Shown in pieces: positions 28,001 to 35,116 of a DNA stretch of 64,000 bases. The DNA comes from Solitalea koreensis (GTDB lineage Bacteria; Bacteroidota; Bacteroidia; Sphingobacteriales; Sphingobacteriaceae): contig NZ_FXSZ01000001.1 in the NCBI RefSeq assembly GCF_900182575.1, positions 496,001-560,000 on the forward strand. The letters run 5' to 3'. The number at the start of each line of letters is the position of its first letter. The first letter of the stretch is position 1. The position numbers were made by a program, and so were the translations under genes. Below the pieces are notes generated by a model. It made no database searches, was not told the origin of the DNA, and saw only the letters and a list, made by a program, of their open reading frames with translations.

Positions 28001-28401
28001 ACTTTACCTGACACAGTACCAAGACTTGGTGCATCGCCATTTAATTTTGCTGCTTTGGGACCAATTACAACTGTGTTGCCTTTAATGGTGTAGGTAAGAT
28101 TGGTACCTGCTAATACTTGATCCAATAAGTTTGAAAGTGACCGACCCGTTAAATTGACACTAACAACAGGAAGTGCCTTTAGCTCTTCACTGTTATAAAC
28201 TATATTCAATGACGTTTGCTTTTGAAGTACTTCAATAGCTTTTGAAATCTTAACATTTTTAACATTCAGACTTAATTTCTCCTTGGATTGTGCAAATAAG
28301 CCGGTTGAAAATAACACCAAAAAGAGGAGAAGAATACTTGTTTTAAGGTTTCTGTCCTTTGTACTTTTGAAATAGATAACTTCTTTGTAAATTTTTTTCA
28401 T
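25054..28401 (-). CDS. SusC/RagA TonB-linked outer-membrane protein with STN domain (second operon)
   Basis: 1115 residues with an extended N terminus before the signal hydrophobic core (about 20-37, ending LFAQ). STN domain (about 42-115), carboxypeptidase-like domain (about 128-205), TonB-box-like EEVVVTGTG, plug (FVLDGFETN, STALYGSKAANGVIVIET) and barrel ending VSFSLKASF. It is much more distant from the two SusCs at the left than those are from each other. The intact STN and the FecR/sigma pair upstream indicate its own signalling loop. A hairpin separates it from fecR. The CCGTCTTA promoter of the left operons is not seen here, so this system probably answers to a different sigma. Confidence 0.96.
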   Translation of the reverse strand: MKKIYKEVIYFKSTKDRNLKTSILLLFLVLFSTGLFAQSKEKLSLNVKNVKISKAIEVLQKQTSLNIVYNSEELKALPVVSVNLTGRSLSNLLDQVLAGTNLTYTIKGNTVVIGPKAAKLNGDAPSLGTVSGKVLDEEGGPLAGASVSINGTKIGAITNAKGEYVLNNVPQGSSFLVSYIGYKPQVVFAKHNLKIRLVLDENKIEEVVVTGTGINRKVSSFTGITSTFTGAELKAIGNNNIISSLKSLDPAFQVIDNELKGSNPNVLPTLELRGKTTTSELSLKDQFGTDPNQPLFVLDGFETNLQTIIDLDMNRVASVTILKDAASTALYGSKAANGVIVIETIKPVAGKLRFSYSNDLRIEGPDLSVYNMMNAKEKLEFERLSGRYKALDDVAQIPLDSIYNLHLAAIARGVDTYWLADPLRNIVSENHSLNASGGDEAFRYSVNFNYKTNPGVMKGSARDSWGSNINLIYRKNNVNITNSFSVDGNKSTESPYGSFQTYVNTNPYYEKNTTSPSLDKTTTFVIGNPFLTTPVTVSNPLYNASLPFKNESEGMKINNNLMVMYDINAKFRLSGGLSLSKGVTESDVFTSPDNTMYSSLAPILRGKYSNAKSNSFSYSTNAVLSYGNVFANRHSVTANIRGQIGNNYSSSETFIAQGFPSNVEPLLRFAYGYELNGLPNANNSLYRNVNATGSVNYSYASRYLFDASYRLDGSTSFGKNNPWSPYWSTGIGWNVHNEAFMKKYAKFMSRLKLTSNIGVTGNQTMGAPPSSTVYQYLKNYNVAGLGIFVSQLGNPDLLPSRTTQISNGIDFGLWHDRFTGSVTYYTKNTDNQVVSMNYPTSTGISSYNFNVGHLITKGAELKLNYAVINDREHRIVWRVGVTGARTDSKYSGFGPALAQLDASQISSKALTRFRDGSSPNDLYTAVSLGIDPATGREMFLTANGEHTLDYSQAYQPKVGSAKPLMEGVISNNFNYKKISLSIMMRYRAKSDVFNSALLNKVENLDYSDILNNQDKRALYDRWKNPGDISQFKGISLTTDTPMSTRFLQEENTLSLESINVSYMFQNTKWMKAAGLQNLNLSAFTNDIARFSTVKRERGTDYPFARSVSFSLKASF

Positions 28402-28482
28402 TAGATTGGAATAGTGTTGAGTTAAAACAATAAATCTTTTGTGCTCAACTAAGCAATTTGATTATTTAAGCTTTCCTTTAAA

Positions 28483-28508
28483 CGGGTGATGGTCGCAACA
28501 TCACCTGT
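28483..28508 (-). terminator. Hairpin between fecR and SusC (second operon)
   Basis: Stem GGTGATG / CATCACC, with imperfect outer pairs and a short TTT tail on the minus strand, 5 bases past the fecR stop. It would partly uncouple SusC from sigma/fecR transcription. Confidence 0.55.
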
Positions 28509-28512
28509 TTTG

Positions 28513-29757
28513 TTATCGTGTAGTTTTTTCTATGATGATCCTCCTGTCTTTAAGATTGAATTTTACATTTGTTGTTTTTTGAATAATATCCAGCAATTCG
28601 ATAACTGTGGCGGTTTTCTCCATTCTGCCGTTGAAATGCAATTGTTTTAGTTCGGAATCTTTAAATTCAATATCATAATCATACAATCTGCCAACCTGTT
28701 CCATTAATGATTCCAGGGTAGTATTATCAAAGGCCAATATGCCCTCTTTCCATGCTACATAAGGAAACACATCTACTTCTTGCTTCTCTAATGCTCCAGA
28801 CCATCTATCAAATTGGGCCTGCTGACCGGGTATTAATTGTAATTCTGATGTATTTTTAATGTCTACTTTAACTTTACCTTCAACAAGTGTGGTATATATG
28901 ATACCCGAGTATGCATTTACGTTAAAAGAAGTACCCAGCACTTGTATGCTCATATCACCGTTATGCACAATAAATGGTTTACTTGGATTTTTTGTCACCT
29001 TAAAATATATCTCACCGCTTTCCAGATAAACGACTCTGTTTGCTGAACCATCAAAACTTACCGGATACTTAAGACGAGTATCTGCATTTAACCAAACCTT
29101 AGTGCCATCCGATAGTGTCATATTTATAACATCCGCACTTCCTCTCGGATTGGTTAACGTATTGTATGGTACTACTTTCTGGTTTCCATTACTGGCATTC
29201 GAACTATAAACTATTTGTCCGTCCGCTAATTTCATAACTTTTACATTTTCCTGAATGGCTAGCGCTCCTTTACTTACCTTATCGAGATATAACTTATTAC
29301 CATTTGCTAAAGTGATCATTGCCTTGGGGCCTATGGGAGCTTCAATATTTTTCGCAGGTTTTATTGTTTTTACAATTTCATTTCTCCTTTCGAACTTATT
29401 TAATAACAAAAAATAACTCCCAACGCCCATCACAAGTAATACTGAAGCTGCTACAGCGATCCGTTTCCAGAGTAGTAGCATACCAATTTTAGGGCTTTCA
29501 AAGTTCTTTTCTGCAATTGGAGAAGAGTTTAGGGCTAACCTCTCAACTACCTTATCCCATCCCTTGTCTTCATTATATTGGTAAAATGATTCCAGTTCAG
29601 TATTTATCCATTTTTGGCTAGTGAGCTTCTCAAAGAGTGCTCTGTTTTTATCTGAAGCAATGATCCAATTATTAAGGTCATCCTGTCCAGATTCAGACAG
29701 AGTTCCTTGCAAAAAATTTATGATCAGATTATCTATATTGTTATTCATGTCCGGCAT
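28513..29757 (-). CDS. FecR-family anti-sigma / sigma regulator (second operon)
   Basis: 414 residues; an ATG three codons downstream is an alternative start. The cytoplasmic part (about 1-95) contains FLQGTLSESGQDDLNNWI. A membrane segment (about 99-118) is followed by a periplasmic FecR domain with LSDGTKVWLNADTRLKYP and VLGTSFNVNAYS and a DUF4974-type end. It should control the sigma factor at 29905-30513 in response to the STN domain of the SusC at 25054-28401. The upstream spacer to the sigma gene is 147 bases. It contains GTTACA-like sequence but not the CCGTCTTA block found upstream of the other fecR. Confidence 0.93.
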   Translation of the reverse strand: MPDMNNNIDNLIINFLQGTLSESGQDDLNNWIIASDKNRALFEKLTSQKWINTELESFYQYNEDKGWDKVVERLALNSSPIAEKNFESPKIGMLLLWKRIAVAASVLLVMGVGSYFLLLNKFERRNEIVKTIKPAKNIEAPIGPKAMITLANGNKLYLDKVSKGALAIQENVKVMKLADGQIVYSSNASNGNQKVVPYNTLTNPRGSADVINMTLSDGTKVWLNADTRLKYPVSFDGSANRVVYLESGEIYFKVTKNPSKPFIVHNGDMSIQVLGTSFNVNAYSGIIYTTLVEGKVKVDIKNTSELQLIPGQQAQFDRWSGALEKQEVDVFPYVAWKEGILAFDNTTLESLMEQVGRLYDYDIEFKDSELKQLHFNGRMEKTATVIELLDIIQKTTNVKFNLKDRRIIIEKTTR

Positions 29758-29904
29758 TATGGGATTGCATTAAAGTAATGAAATAGCCTAAAAACAGATG
29801 TAACACGAACAGAACATCATTTTAACTATGCTAAAATTCATTTTTTTTTACAAATTATTGCAAACAACTGAATTACAGGTAATTAAAATTAAAAATATTT
29901 TTTC

Positions 29905-30513
29905 TTAAGAAATGTGATTGCAGGTAATACAGGAAAGACAATAAATAAAAAGTGCAATAGAATACAAACCTTCTTTGTATAGTATTAGGCGTAACTTTTG
30001 AAGAGCTTTTGTTTTTTGATTCAATACCGTTTGCGTACTGATTCCCATTTCGGAGGCAACAACGGACGTGCTTTTGCCTTCTATAAAGATAGATTTAAAA
30101 ATCTGTTTGCATTGCCCGGGTAAATTTTCCACTTCGGCATAAATGATCTGTAATACATTGGCTGTGATCATTTCCTCTTCGCCAAAAAATTCATAAGCCT
30201 CAGACAGGTATTCAATTTCTTTGTTGGCTTTATCACGGTACTTACTCTTACGCAAAAAATCAAAACAAGTGTTTCGCACGGCTTGGTAAAGGAAAGATTT
30301 TATATCAGGAAGGTTATCAAAATCATTTTTTTTATTCAGCAGTTTTAAAAAAGTATTCACCACAATATCTTCTGCCTCTTCTTTATTATGTACAAGTTTT
30401 TGAGCAAAATAGCATAATGGACGATAATAAAGAGCGTACAATTGGCGACAAGCAACCTCTTCTCCATTTCGAAAGCCATTAATAATATTACTATTGTTAA
30501 GTACAAATTTCAT
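29905..30513 (-). CDS. ECF-type RNA polymerase sigma-70 factor (second operon)
   Basis: 202 residues. Region 2 (about 20-90: QLYALYYRPLCYFAQKLV, KEEAEDIVVNTFLKLL, FLYQAVRNTCFDFL) and region 4 (about 130-180: LPGQCKQIFKSIFIEGKSTS, then GISTQTVLNQKTKALQKL) are both recognisable. The C-terminal tail is unusually hydrophobic and cysteine-rich (ALFIYCLSCITCNHIS), which the left-hand sigma factor does not have. It is presumed to serve the fecR-SusC-SusD operon that follows. Confidence 0.94.
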   Translation of the reverse strand: MKFVLNNSNIINGFRNGEEVACRQLYALYYRPLCYFAQKLVHNKEEAEDIVVNTFLKLLNKKNDFDNLPDIKSFLYQAVRNTCFDFLRKSKYRDKANKEIEYLSEAYEFFGEEEMITANVLQIIYAEVENLPGQCKQIFKSIFIEGKSTSVVASEMGISTQTVLNQKTKALQKLRLILYKEGLYSIALFIYCLSCITCNHIS

Positions 30514-30530
30514 ACTATTGGTTAATAGAT

Positions 30531-30746
30531 CTAGATGGATGGAGGCACGCTATTATTGTAAAAAGCGTTTAATCCGGTTAAGCACTTTAACATGTTAATA
30601 GTGTTTGCCTTCAATGTCACCAATGCTTTCGGTTGCTTAGCAAAGGATTTGAACGAATTACATATAAGAAGCAGTAAGGTAAGCAGCGAAGATAAACGGC
30701 GATTGCGGCCCACATTTTTCTTTAATTGTAAATTTTCTCCATTCAT
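30531..30746 (-). CDS. Small exported-looking ORF upstream of the sigma gene (doubtful)
   Basis: 71 codons from an ATG, ending 17 bases before the sigma start. It has a basic start and a hydrophobic stretch (LSSLLTLLLLICNSFKSFA) like a SusC signal peptide, then ALVTLKANTINMLKCL, which faintly recalls the first strand and helix of an STN domain. It could be the relic of a SusC-type gene, a leader peptide, or chance. The rest of this roughly 390-base spacer holds only a terminator (30840) and no other gene. Confidence 0.28.
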   Translation of the reverse strand: MNGENLQLKKNVGRNRRLSSLLTLLLLICNSFKSFAKQPKALVTLKANTINMLKCLTGLNAFYNNSVPPSI

Positions 30747-30839
30747 AAATGAATTCTCATCTTAAGACAATAAACCTCCATTTTCGGGTCGTAAGATAAC
30801 ACTTTGTTACTAATAAATAAATGTGCTTCTAAAATGCAA

Positions 30840-30865
30840 AAAGTCAATCGAATTCGACTGACTTT
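30840..30865 (-). terminator. Terminator after the NTF2-like gene
   Basis: Near-perfect 26-base palindrome centred on TCGAATTCGA, with one G-T pair, followed on the minus strand by TTTTTG. It lies 42 bases past the stop at 30907. Confidence 0.75.
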
Positions 30866-30906
30866 GCTTTACCTAACTTTTTCAAGCTTGATCTATCGAC
30901 TTCGGC

Positions 30907-31413
30907 CTACTTTTTCAAATATTGTTTAGGAATCGGATTACCGGTACTTTCGGCATCCCATGTAATATTCATCACCCACCAACGGTGCCCGTCAAACATT
31001 AATTGCAGACTATTTATTCCACGTTGATAAGGGGCCTTATCCTCTTTGTTTTTGTAGGATGCGTAGGTACTAAACACTTGAGCAATATTTCCATACCGCT
31101 GCGTTTCCCTGTGTATTTCCCGCTCGAAAAACCCTTCATTAAGCGTATACTTTACCAATCTTGATATATACTGCTCGACAGAAAGGACCTTTGCGATTAC
31201 CTTCCCTTCCTTGTTTCTTGCAATAGGCATTAATTTGGCTTCCGGGAGAAAAATCGACGTAATTAAGGATGAATCGCGGGCTTCACCGGCAGAACCAGAG
31301 ATTGACGCATACAAAACCTCCATCAGGTCATCAATGCTTGAAAACCGTTCCTGAGCCTGAACAATTAAAGTGGAACTGCACAAAAACAGTATCAAAAGAA
31401 ATTTCTTCATCAT
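30907..31413 (-). CDS. Exported NTF2-like protein
   Basis: 168 residues with a signal peptide (VQAQ, ending about residue 20). A single small domain has the helix-strand pattern of SnoaL/DUF4440-type NTF2-like folds (opening helix IDDLMEVLYASI, later QLMFDGHRWWVMNITWDAE). Such folds bind small molecules or act as accessory domains; no catalytic residue can be assigned. It lies 20 bases after the OmpA-like gene, so the two are probably co-transcribed and end at the terminator at 30840. Confidence 0.72.
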   Translation of the reverse strand: MMKKFLLILFLCSSTLIVQAQERFSSIDDLMEVLYASISGSAGEARDSSLITSIFLPEAKLMPIARNKEGKVIAKVLSVEQYISRLVKYTLNEGFFEREIHRETQRYGNIAQVFSTYASYKNKEDKAPYQRGINSLQLMFDGHRWWVMNITWDAESTGNPIPKQYLKK

Positions 31414-31433
31414 AAACTCAGGTTTTTCAAAAG

Positions 31434-32285
31434 CTATTTATTTTCTGTAATCATCTGAAATAGCTCATCTAATTTAGGAGAAAGCACAATTTCAATTCTA
31501 CGATTTTTACTACGTGCTGCAGGAGTATTCTCAATGGCGATTGGAGCGAACTCTCCTTTTCCTGCCGCTTCAACACGAGTAGCTTCAAGTTTATGTACTT
31601 CTGTAAGATAACGTACAACCGAAGTGGCTCTAAGCACACTTAAATCCCAGTTATCTTTAATCTGACCTAAGTTGACTACTCTGGCATTATCTGTATTTCC
31701 CTCTACCAAAATATTAATATCCGGTTGCGTAGAAAGCACCTTTGCAAGTTCAGATAAGGCCTCTTTTCCCTTATTATCAATGATAATACTTCCTGTATCA
31801 AAAAGTAATTTATCAGTTAATGATACATATACTTTTCCATTCTTCACGTCCACAGTTAAGCCACTTTCACGGAAACCAAGAAGAGCTTTGGCCAATTTAT
31901 CCTTTAAAGCATTATTTGCTTCATCACGGATCTTTAAAACAGCCTCTACCTCGTTTAATCTCTTTTCTCTTGCAACAAGATCAGCAGAAAGTTTTCTAAT
32001 TTCTCCGGTACTTTTGTTATTTAGTTTATTATAGTTTTCAGATAAAAGATCATTTTGGTCTTGAGCCATTCGAAGTTGTTTACCTAAATCGCTGGTGTCT
32101 TTTTTCAAGTTAAAAGCAATGGCATTTAAACTATCTTTTGATATCCCACAAGAGTTCAAGGCATTTTGCAGCGAATCGCGATCATTGAGTAAATGCTTGT
32201 AATCTTTTTTATTCATCACTACGCATGATGATACTGAGAACATGGTGGCCACTACAAAGGCAGGGAGAGAGTATTTTTTTATCAT
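31434..32285 (-). CDS. OmpA-family peptidoglycan-binding lipoprotein
   Basis: 283 residues. Lipobox VSSC puts lipidated Cys at 21. A predicted coiled coil (about 30-130, rich in DRDSLQNAL and LNEVEAVLKIRDEANNALKDKL) leads into an OmpA C-terminal domain (about 150-270). That domain shows the peptidoglycan-binding signature: VEGNTDNA in place of the usual GHTD, NWDLSVLRATSVVRYL, and NTPAARSKNRRIEIVL with the conserved Arg. The protein should tether the outer membrane to peptidoglycan. In the binding motif Asn replaces His, a common variant. Confidence 0.9.
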   Translation of the reverse strand: MIKKYSLPAFVVATMFSVSSCVVMNKKDYKHLLNDRDSLQNALNSCGISKDSLNAIAFNLKKDTSDLGKQLRMAQDQNDLLSENYNKLNNKSTGEIRKLSADLVAREKRLNEVEAVLKIRDEANNALKDKLAKALLGFRESGLTVDVKNGKVYVSLTDKLLFDTGSIIIDNKGKEALSELAKVLSTQPDINILVEGNTDNARVVNLGQIKDNWDLSVLRATSVVRYLTEVHKLEATRVEAAGKGEFAPIAIENTPAARSKNRRIEIVLSPKLDELFQMITENK

Positions 32286-32317
32286 GGTTCTTTTTGTAAT
32301 GTTTTAAAAGTAACGAA

Positions 32318-32345
32318 AAAGCCGAATAAGAATGTATCCGGCTTT
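32318..32345 (-). terminator. Terminator after the DUF2461 gene
   Basis: Stem AAAGCCG / CGGCTTT with the T-run continuing on the minus strand, 21 bases past the stop at 32366. Confidence 0.7.
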
Positions 32346-32365
32346 CCAAATTTTATTATTATTAT

Positions 32366-33028
32366 TTAATGCGAAATAGCTTGCTGAAGAAAGATATTCA
32401 AGGGTAAGATTTCTTTAAAAATAGCAACCACGGTTTCTGATGCTGATGCTGTTGTTAACGCACTGTCATCTAACCGGGAACTGGCAATAAAGCTTTTGTT
32501 TTTCAAGAGCTCAATTTCAGGATGATCTTTGGGATAACCTGTAGGTGCGATTTTAAGCTTTTCTTCTTCGCTAAGTTGTCCGAACGTTTTTATAAAAGAT
32601 TTACTTTCTATAATCTTCTTAAAATCATTTGTATTGTAATCGATTTCCTGACGAATAGCTTTTAAGTGATCGGCAGAGGGCATCCAATAACCACCTGCAA
32701 CAAAAACTTGTCCCGGTTCTATATGCAAGTAATAACAAGGCCCGTTTACATTTCTGCCTACTGACGAAATAACGATGCCAAAATTCTTTTTATATGGATC
32801 TTTATTTTTGCTAAACCGAACATCTCGATAGATACGCATTAAACAATCTTTGCCCTTTAGTTCGCCAATAGAACTATCGAATAATACCATCTTGGATAAC
32901 AGTTCATCTACAAAGGTTTCAACCTCCTGTTTGGCGACTTCAAAACGTTTCTTGTTGAGTTGAAACCATTCACGATTGTTATTTTTAGAAAGATCGGTTA
33001 GAAATTCAAAAGTGGATGTATGTAACAT
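32366..33028 (-). CDS. DUF2461 family protein
   Basis: 220 residues, cytoplasmic, matching the DUF2461 pattern: FLTDLSKNNNREWFQLNKKRFE at the start, CLMRIYRDVRFSKNKDPYKKNFG in the middle, and YYLHIEPGQVFVAGGYWMP. Function is unknown in the family. It begins 3 bases after the DUF983 gene ends, so the two are one transcript. Confidence 0.88.
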   Translation of the reverse strand: MLHTSTFEFLTDLSKNNNREWFQLNKKRFEVAKQEVETFVDELLSKMVLFDSSIGELKGKDCLMRIYRDVRFSKNKDPYKKNFGIVISSVGRNVNGPCYYLHIEPGQVFVAGGYWMPSADHLKAIRQEIDYNTNDFKKIIESKSFIKTFGQLSEEEKLKIAPTGYPKDHPEIELLKNKSFIASSRLDDSALTTASASETVVAIFKEILPLNIFLQQAISH

Positions 33029-33031
33029 AAC

Positions 33032-33409
33032 TTATAAATAACGATGATCGAATTTAACAGGCGAAAACCAATGAAGCATCAATACTCTTGCTAATCTAAA
33101 GTTAATCGGCATAAATAAGAAAATTGCGCCAATCAAAATGCTTAAGTATACCCATGCCGAAGGATCCTTAAATAAATAATACGTAAGAAAACCAAGGATA
33201 ACACTCTGAGCCACATTCAGGGCATAACTCACGTACATTGCTCCCCAAAAATAGCCGGGTTCCAACTCATACCTTAAACCACAAACAGGACAATTTTTAT
33301 GCATTTTCTGAAAGTTTCCCAAATCATAGGTTGAATGGGTAAACATATCACCTTTACGACAACGTGGACACTTCTGTTTTAAAATTGCTTGATTTTTTGT
33401 TAAGGCCAT
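33032..33409 (-). CDS. DUF983 family membrane protein
   Basis: 125 residues. Two zinc-ribbon-like pairs, CPRCRKGDMF (near residue 14) and CPVCGLRYELEPGYFWGAMY (near 42), precede two membrane segments (about 60-80 and 85-105). This is the usual DUF983 layout; the biochemical role is not established. It is the first gene of a two-gene unit with DUF2461. Confidence 0.88.
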   Translation of the reverse strand: MALTKNQAILKQKCPRCRKGDMFTHSTYDLGNFQKMHKNCPVCGLRYELEPGYFWGAMYVSYALNVAQSVILGFLTYYLFKDPSAWVYLSILIGAIFLFMPINFRLARVLMLHWFSPVKFDHRYL

Positions 33410-33486
33410 AATTATTAAGATAATAGAAGTAAGATAAAAGAATAAAGATTTGCAATAGGGCTTTTCAAATTCAAGTTGAGCACAAA

Positions 33487-33513
33487 CAAAAAAAAATCCC
33501 GTGCATACGGGAT
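33487..33513 (-). terminator. Terminator of the respiratory operon
   Basis: Stem ATCCCGT / ACGGGAT with a 4-base GCAT loop, followed on the minus strand by nine Ts. The stem touches the stop codon of the 33513-33791 gene. This is the strongest intrinsic terminator in the window and marks the end of the act-cta operon. Confidence 0.88.
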
Positions 33514-33791
33514 TAATTAAGGTTTAATTTCTCTTCAGGAATATCAATCGTAATATTTTTACGTCTGTATTTTTTATACCAAAGTATTCCAACTCCGGCC
33601 ACCGCAAAATAAGGCATCACCAATAAGTACAAAATACCACTATTTAGGCCTTTGCCTTTATCTCCGCCATGTTTAATTGACGATTCAACAGAAGTTTTAC
33701 ACATTGGACATTGTGCCATTGACTGAGTATTTACAAATACCAAAGTCATCAATAAAACACAAGTAATAATTATTTTGGGTATTAATTGCAT
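33513..33791 (-). CDS. Small membrane protein with a CPMC motif
   Basis: 92 residues: signal peptide ending near SMAQ, immediately CPMC (about residues 28-31), then one membrane segment (about 52-69) and a basic, then acidic, tail. As last gene of the oxidase operon, 64 bases after DUF420, it may help metal delivery to the oxidase through the periplasm-facing CXXC. That role is inference; I do not recognise a named family. Confidence 0.72.
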   Translation of the reverse strand: MQLIPKIIITCVLLMTLVFVNTQSMAQCPMCKTSVESSIKHGGDKGKGLNSGILYLLVMPYFAVAGVGILWYKKYRRKNITIDIPEEKLNLN

Positions 33792-33855
33792 GTCTTAATC
33801 TATGTTCAAAAACAACGTACTAGCTGTTATTTTGTTTTTCCTGGAATAATCTAGC

Positions 33856-34431
33856 TTATTGAAGATAATATGGAGAAATCAGTAAATAAACTACAACTCC
33901 GGTTACGGTTACGTATAACCAGATAGGAAAACTCCAACGTGTTATTTTGCGATGCTTGGCCACATCCATTTTCAATCCGAAATAAAAGGATAACAACACC
34001 ATTGGAAGTACCAAGGCGGCAAGAACAATATGCGTTATCAAAATGAAAAGATAAGTCAATCTCATATTTCCTGCTTGATCCAATTCACCCTGACTCAACA
34101 AACCATCGTGATTTAAATCTCCAAATTTGGCTTCTTGTGGAGCCAACCAGTGATAAGCTATGTACGACAACAGAAATAAAGCAGACAGAAAGAAAGCTGT
34201 TAGATTTAGCTTCTTATGCGTAGCAATTTTTTTTCTTTTGATGCAGTATAAAGATATGATAAGTAACAAAGAACAAGTTCCATTAATGAATGCATTTAGC
34301 TTTGGCAAAATCAATAAAGATTTAGGGTCAACAGCGGGAGCAGGAAGTATCTTTCGATTTAAAATGACTACTACAACGAATACAACTACTGAGAGAACAG
34401 CTACGAGGCGAAATATTAATTTATCTGACAT
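33856..34431 (-). CDS. DUF420 (CtaM/YozB-like) membrane protein with an EF-hand-like loop
   Basis: 191 residues with about five membrane segments (5-25, 45-63, 78-95, 125-147, 165-185). DUF420 proteins include CtaM of Firmicutes, needed for heme-copper oxidase maturation, which fits its place in this oxidase operon. Between the third and fourth segments lies DLNHDGLLSQGE (residues 105-116), which matches the calcium-coordinating EF-hand loop at positions 1, 3, 5, 6, 9 and 12. There is only one such loop. Calcium binding is inferred from the motif. Confidence 0.86.
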   Translation of the reverse strand: MSDKLIFRLVAVLSVVVFVVVVILNRKILPAPAVDPKSLLILPKLNAFINGTCSLLLIISLYCIKRKKIATHKKLNLTAFFLSALFLLSYIAYHWLAPQEAKFGDLNHDGLLSQGELDQAGNMRLTYLFILITHIVLAALVLPMVLLSFYFGLKMDVAKHRKITRWSFPIWLYVTVTGVVVYLLISPYYLQ

Positions 34432-34474
34432 TACTTATTGTTTTTATCAGTTGGACAAGTGCCACTGACTACAC

Positions 34475-35116
34475 TTATTTCATTTTATTTTGCGAACGAA
34501 GCATTTCTACCGTTGCCACTTTAACGTCTTCAATCAAAGAATCAACATTAAAACGATTCTTGATTAAGTAAATACCTCGAATGCGCTGTTGATTATCAAC
34601 TAAAACAAAGCGCCGACTTGGAACAACCGTATTGGCAACACTATCAATTTGAATTTCATTAAGTAGATACTGCTGCTTCGCTGCATTGGCCAAAATTAGT
34701 TGATCATTGTTTTCAACTAGCCAATTATCTGTTTTAAGGCTATCTGTTAAATAATTTGGATTGGCCGAAAATGTTACAAAACGTACTTCAGGATTTTTGG
34801 AGAAGTAATGTACCAACCTTGCCATTTGTTCATTACTTTCCTTATTGGCAGCTAGATTGCTATCGAGCAAGAAATTAGCTAGAAAAACATGATTTTTTAC
34901 TTCTTGAGGATACATTTTCACCTGGTGATAAATGGTATCCGGAATCTCTTTTCCCTTAACCTTATGAAAAGTAGAAGCCACTTCTTTAGGTCCGAGAACC
35001 CGAAGTGGCTTGTAAATATTTTCACCCGTTTTTAGTAGGAAATAACCAACTGATGGTACTACAAAAACAATAAAAAGAACTAAGATCTTCTTAACAAAAT
35101 TGGGTTTATCAAACAT
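34475..35116 (-). CDS. SCO-like thioredoxin-fold protein lacking the copper-binding cysteines
   Basis: 213 residues: an N-terminal membrane anchor (about 10-27) and a SCO1/SenC-type fold, recognisable from the position and order of FLANFLLDS, VRFVTFSANP and RRFVLVDNQQRIRGIY. SCO proteins carry copper to the CuA site of oxidase subunit II using a CXXXC and a distal His. Here the whole protein contains no cysteine; the CXXXC region (about 83-95) reads LLDSNLAANKES and the distal His region reads VPSRR. It overlaps the subunit IV stop by a base or so, inside the oxidase operon. It may be a structural or adaptor relic of SCO rather than a copper chaperone. Confidence 0.78.
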   Translation of the reverse strand: MFDKPNFVKKILVLFIVFVVPSVGYFLLKTGENIYKPLRVLGPKEVASTFHKVKGKEIPDTIYHQVKMYPQEVKNHVFLANFLLDSNLAANKESNEQMARLVHYFSKNPEVRFVTFSANPNYLTDSLKTDNWLVENNDQLILANAAKQQYLLNEIQIDSVANTVVPSRRFVLVDNQQRIRGIYLIKNRFNVDSLIEDVKVATVEMLRSQNKMK

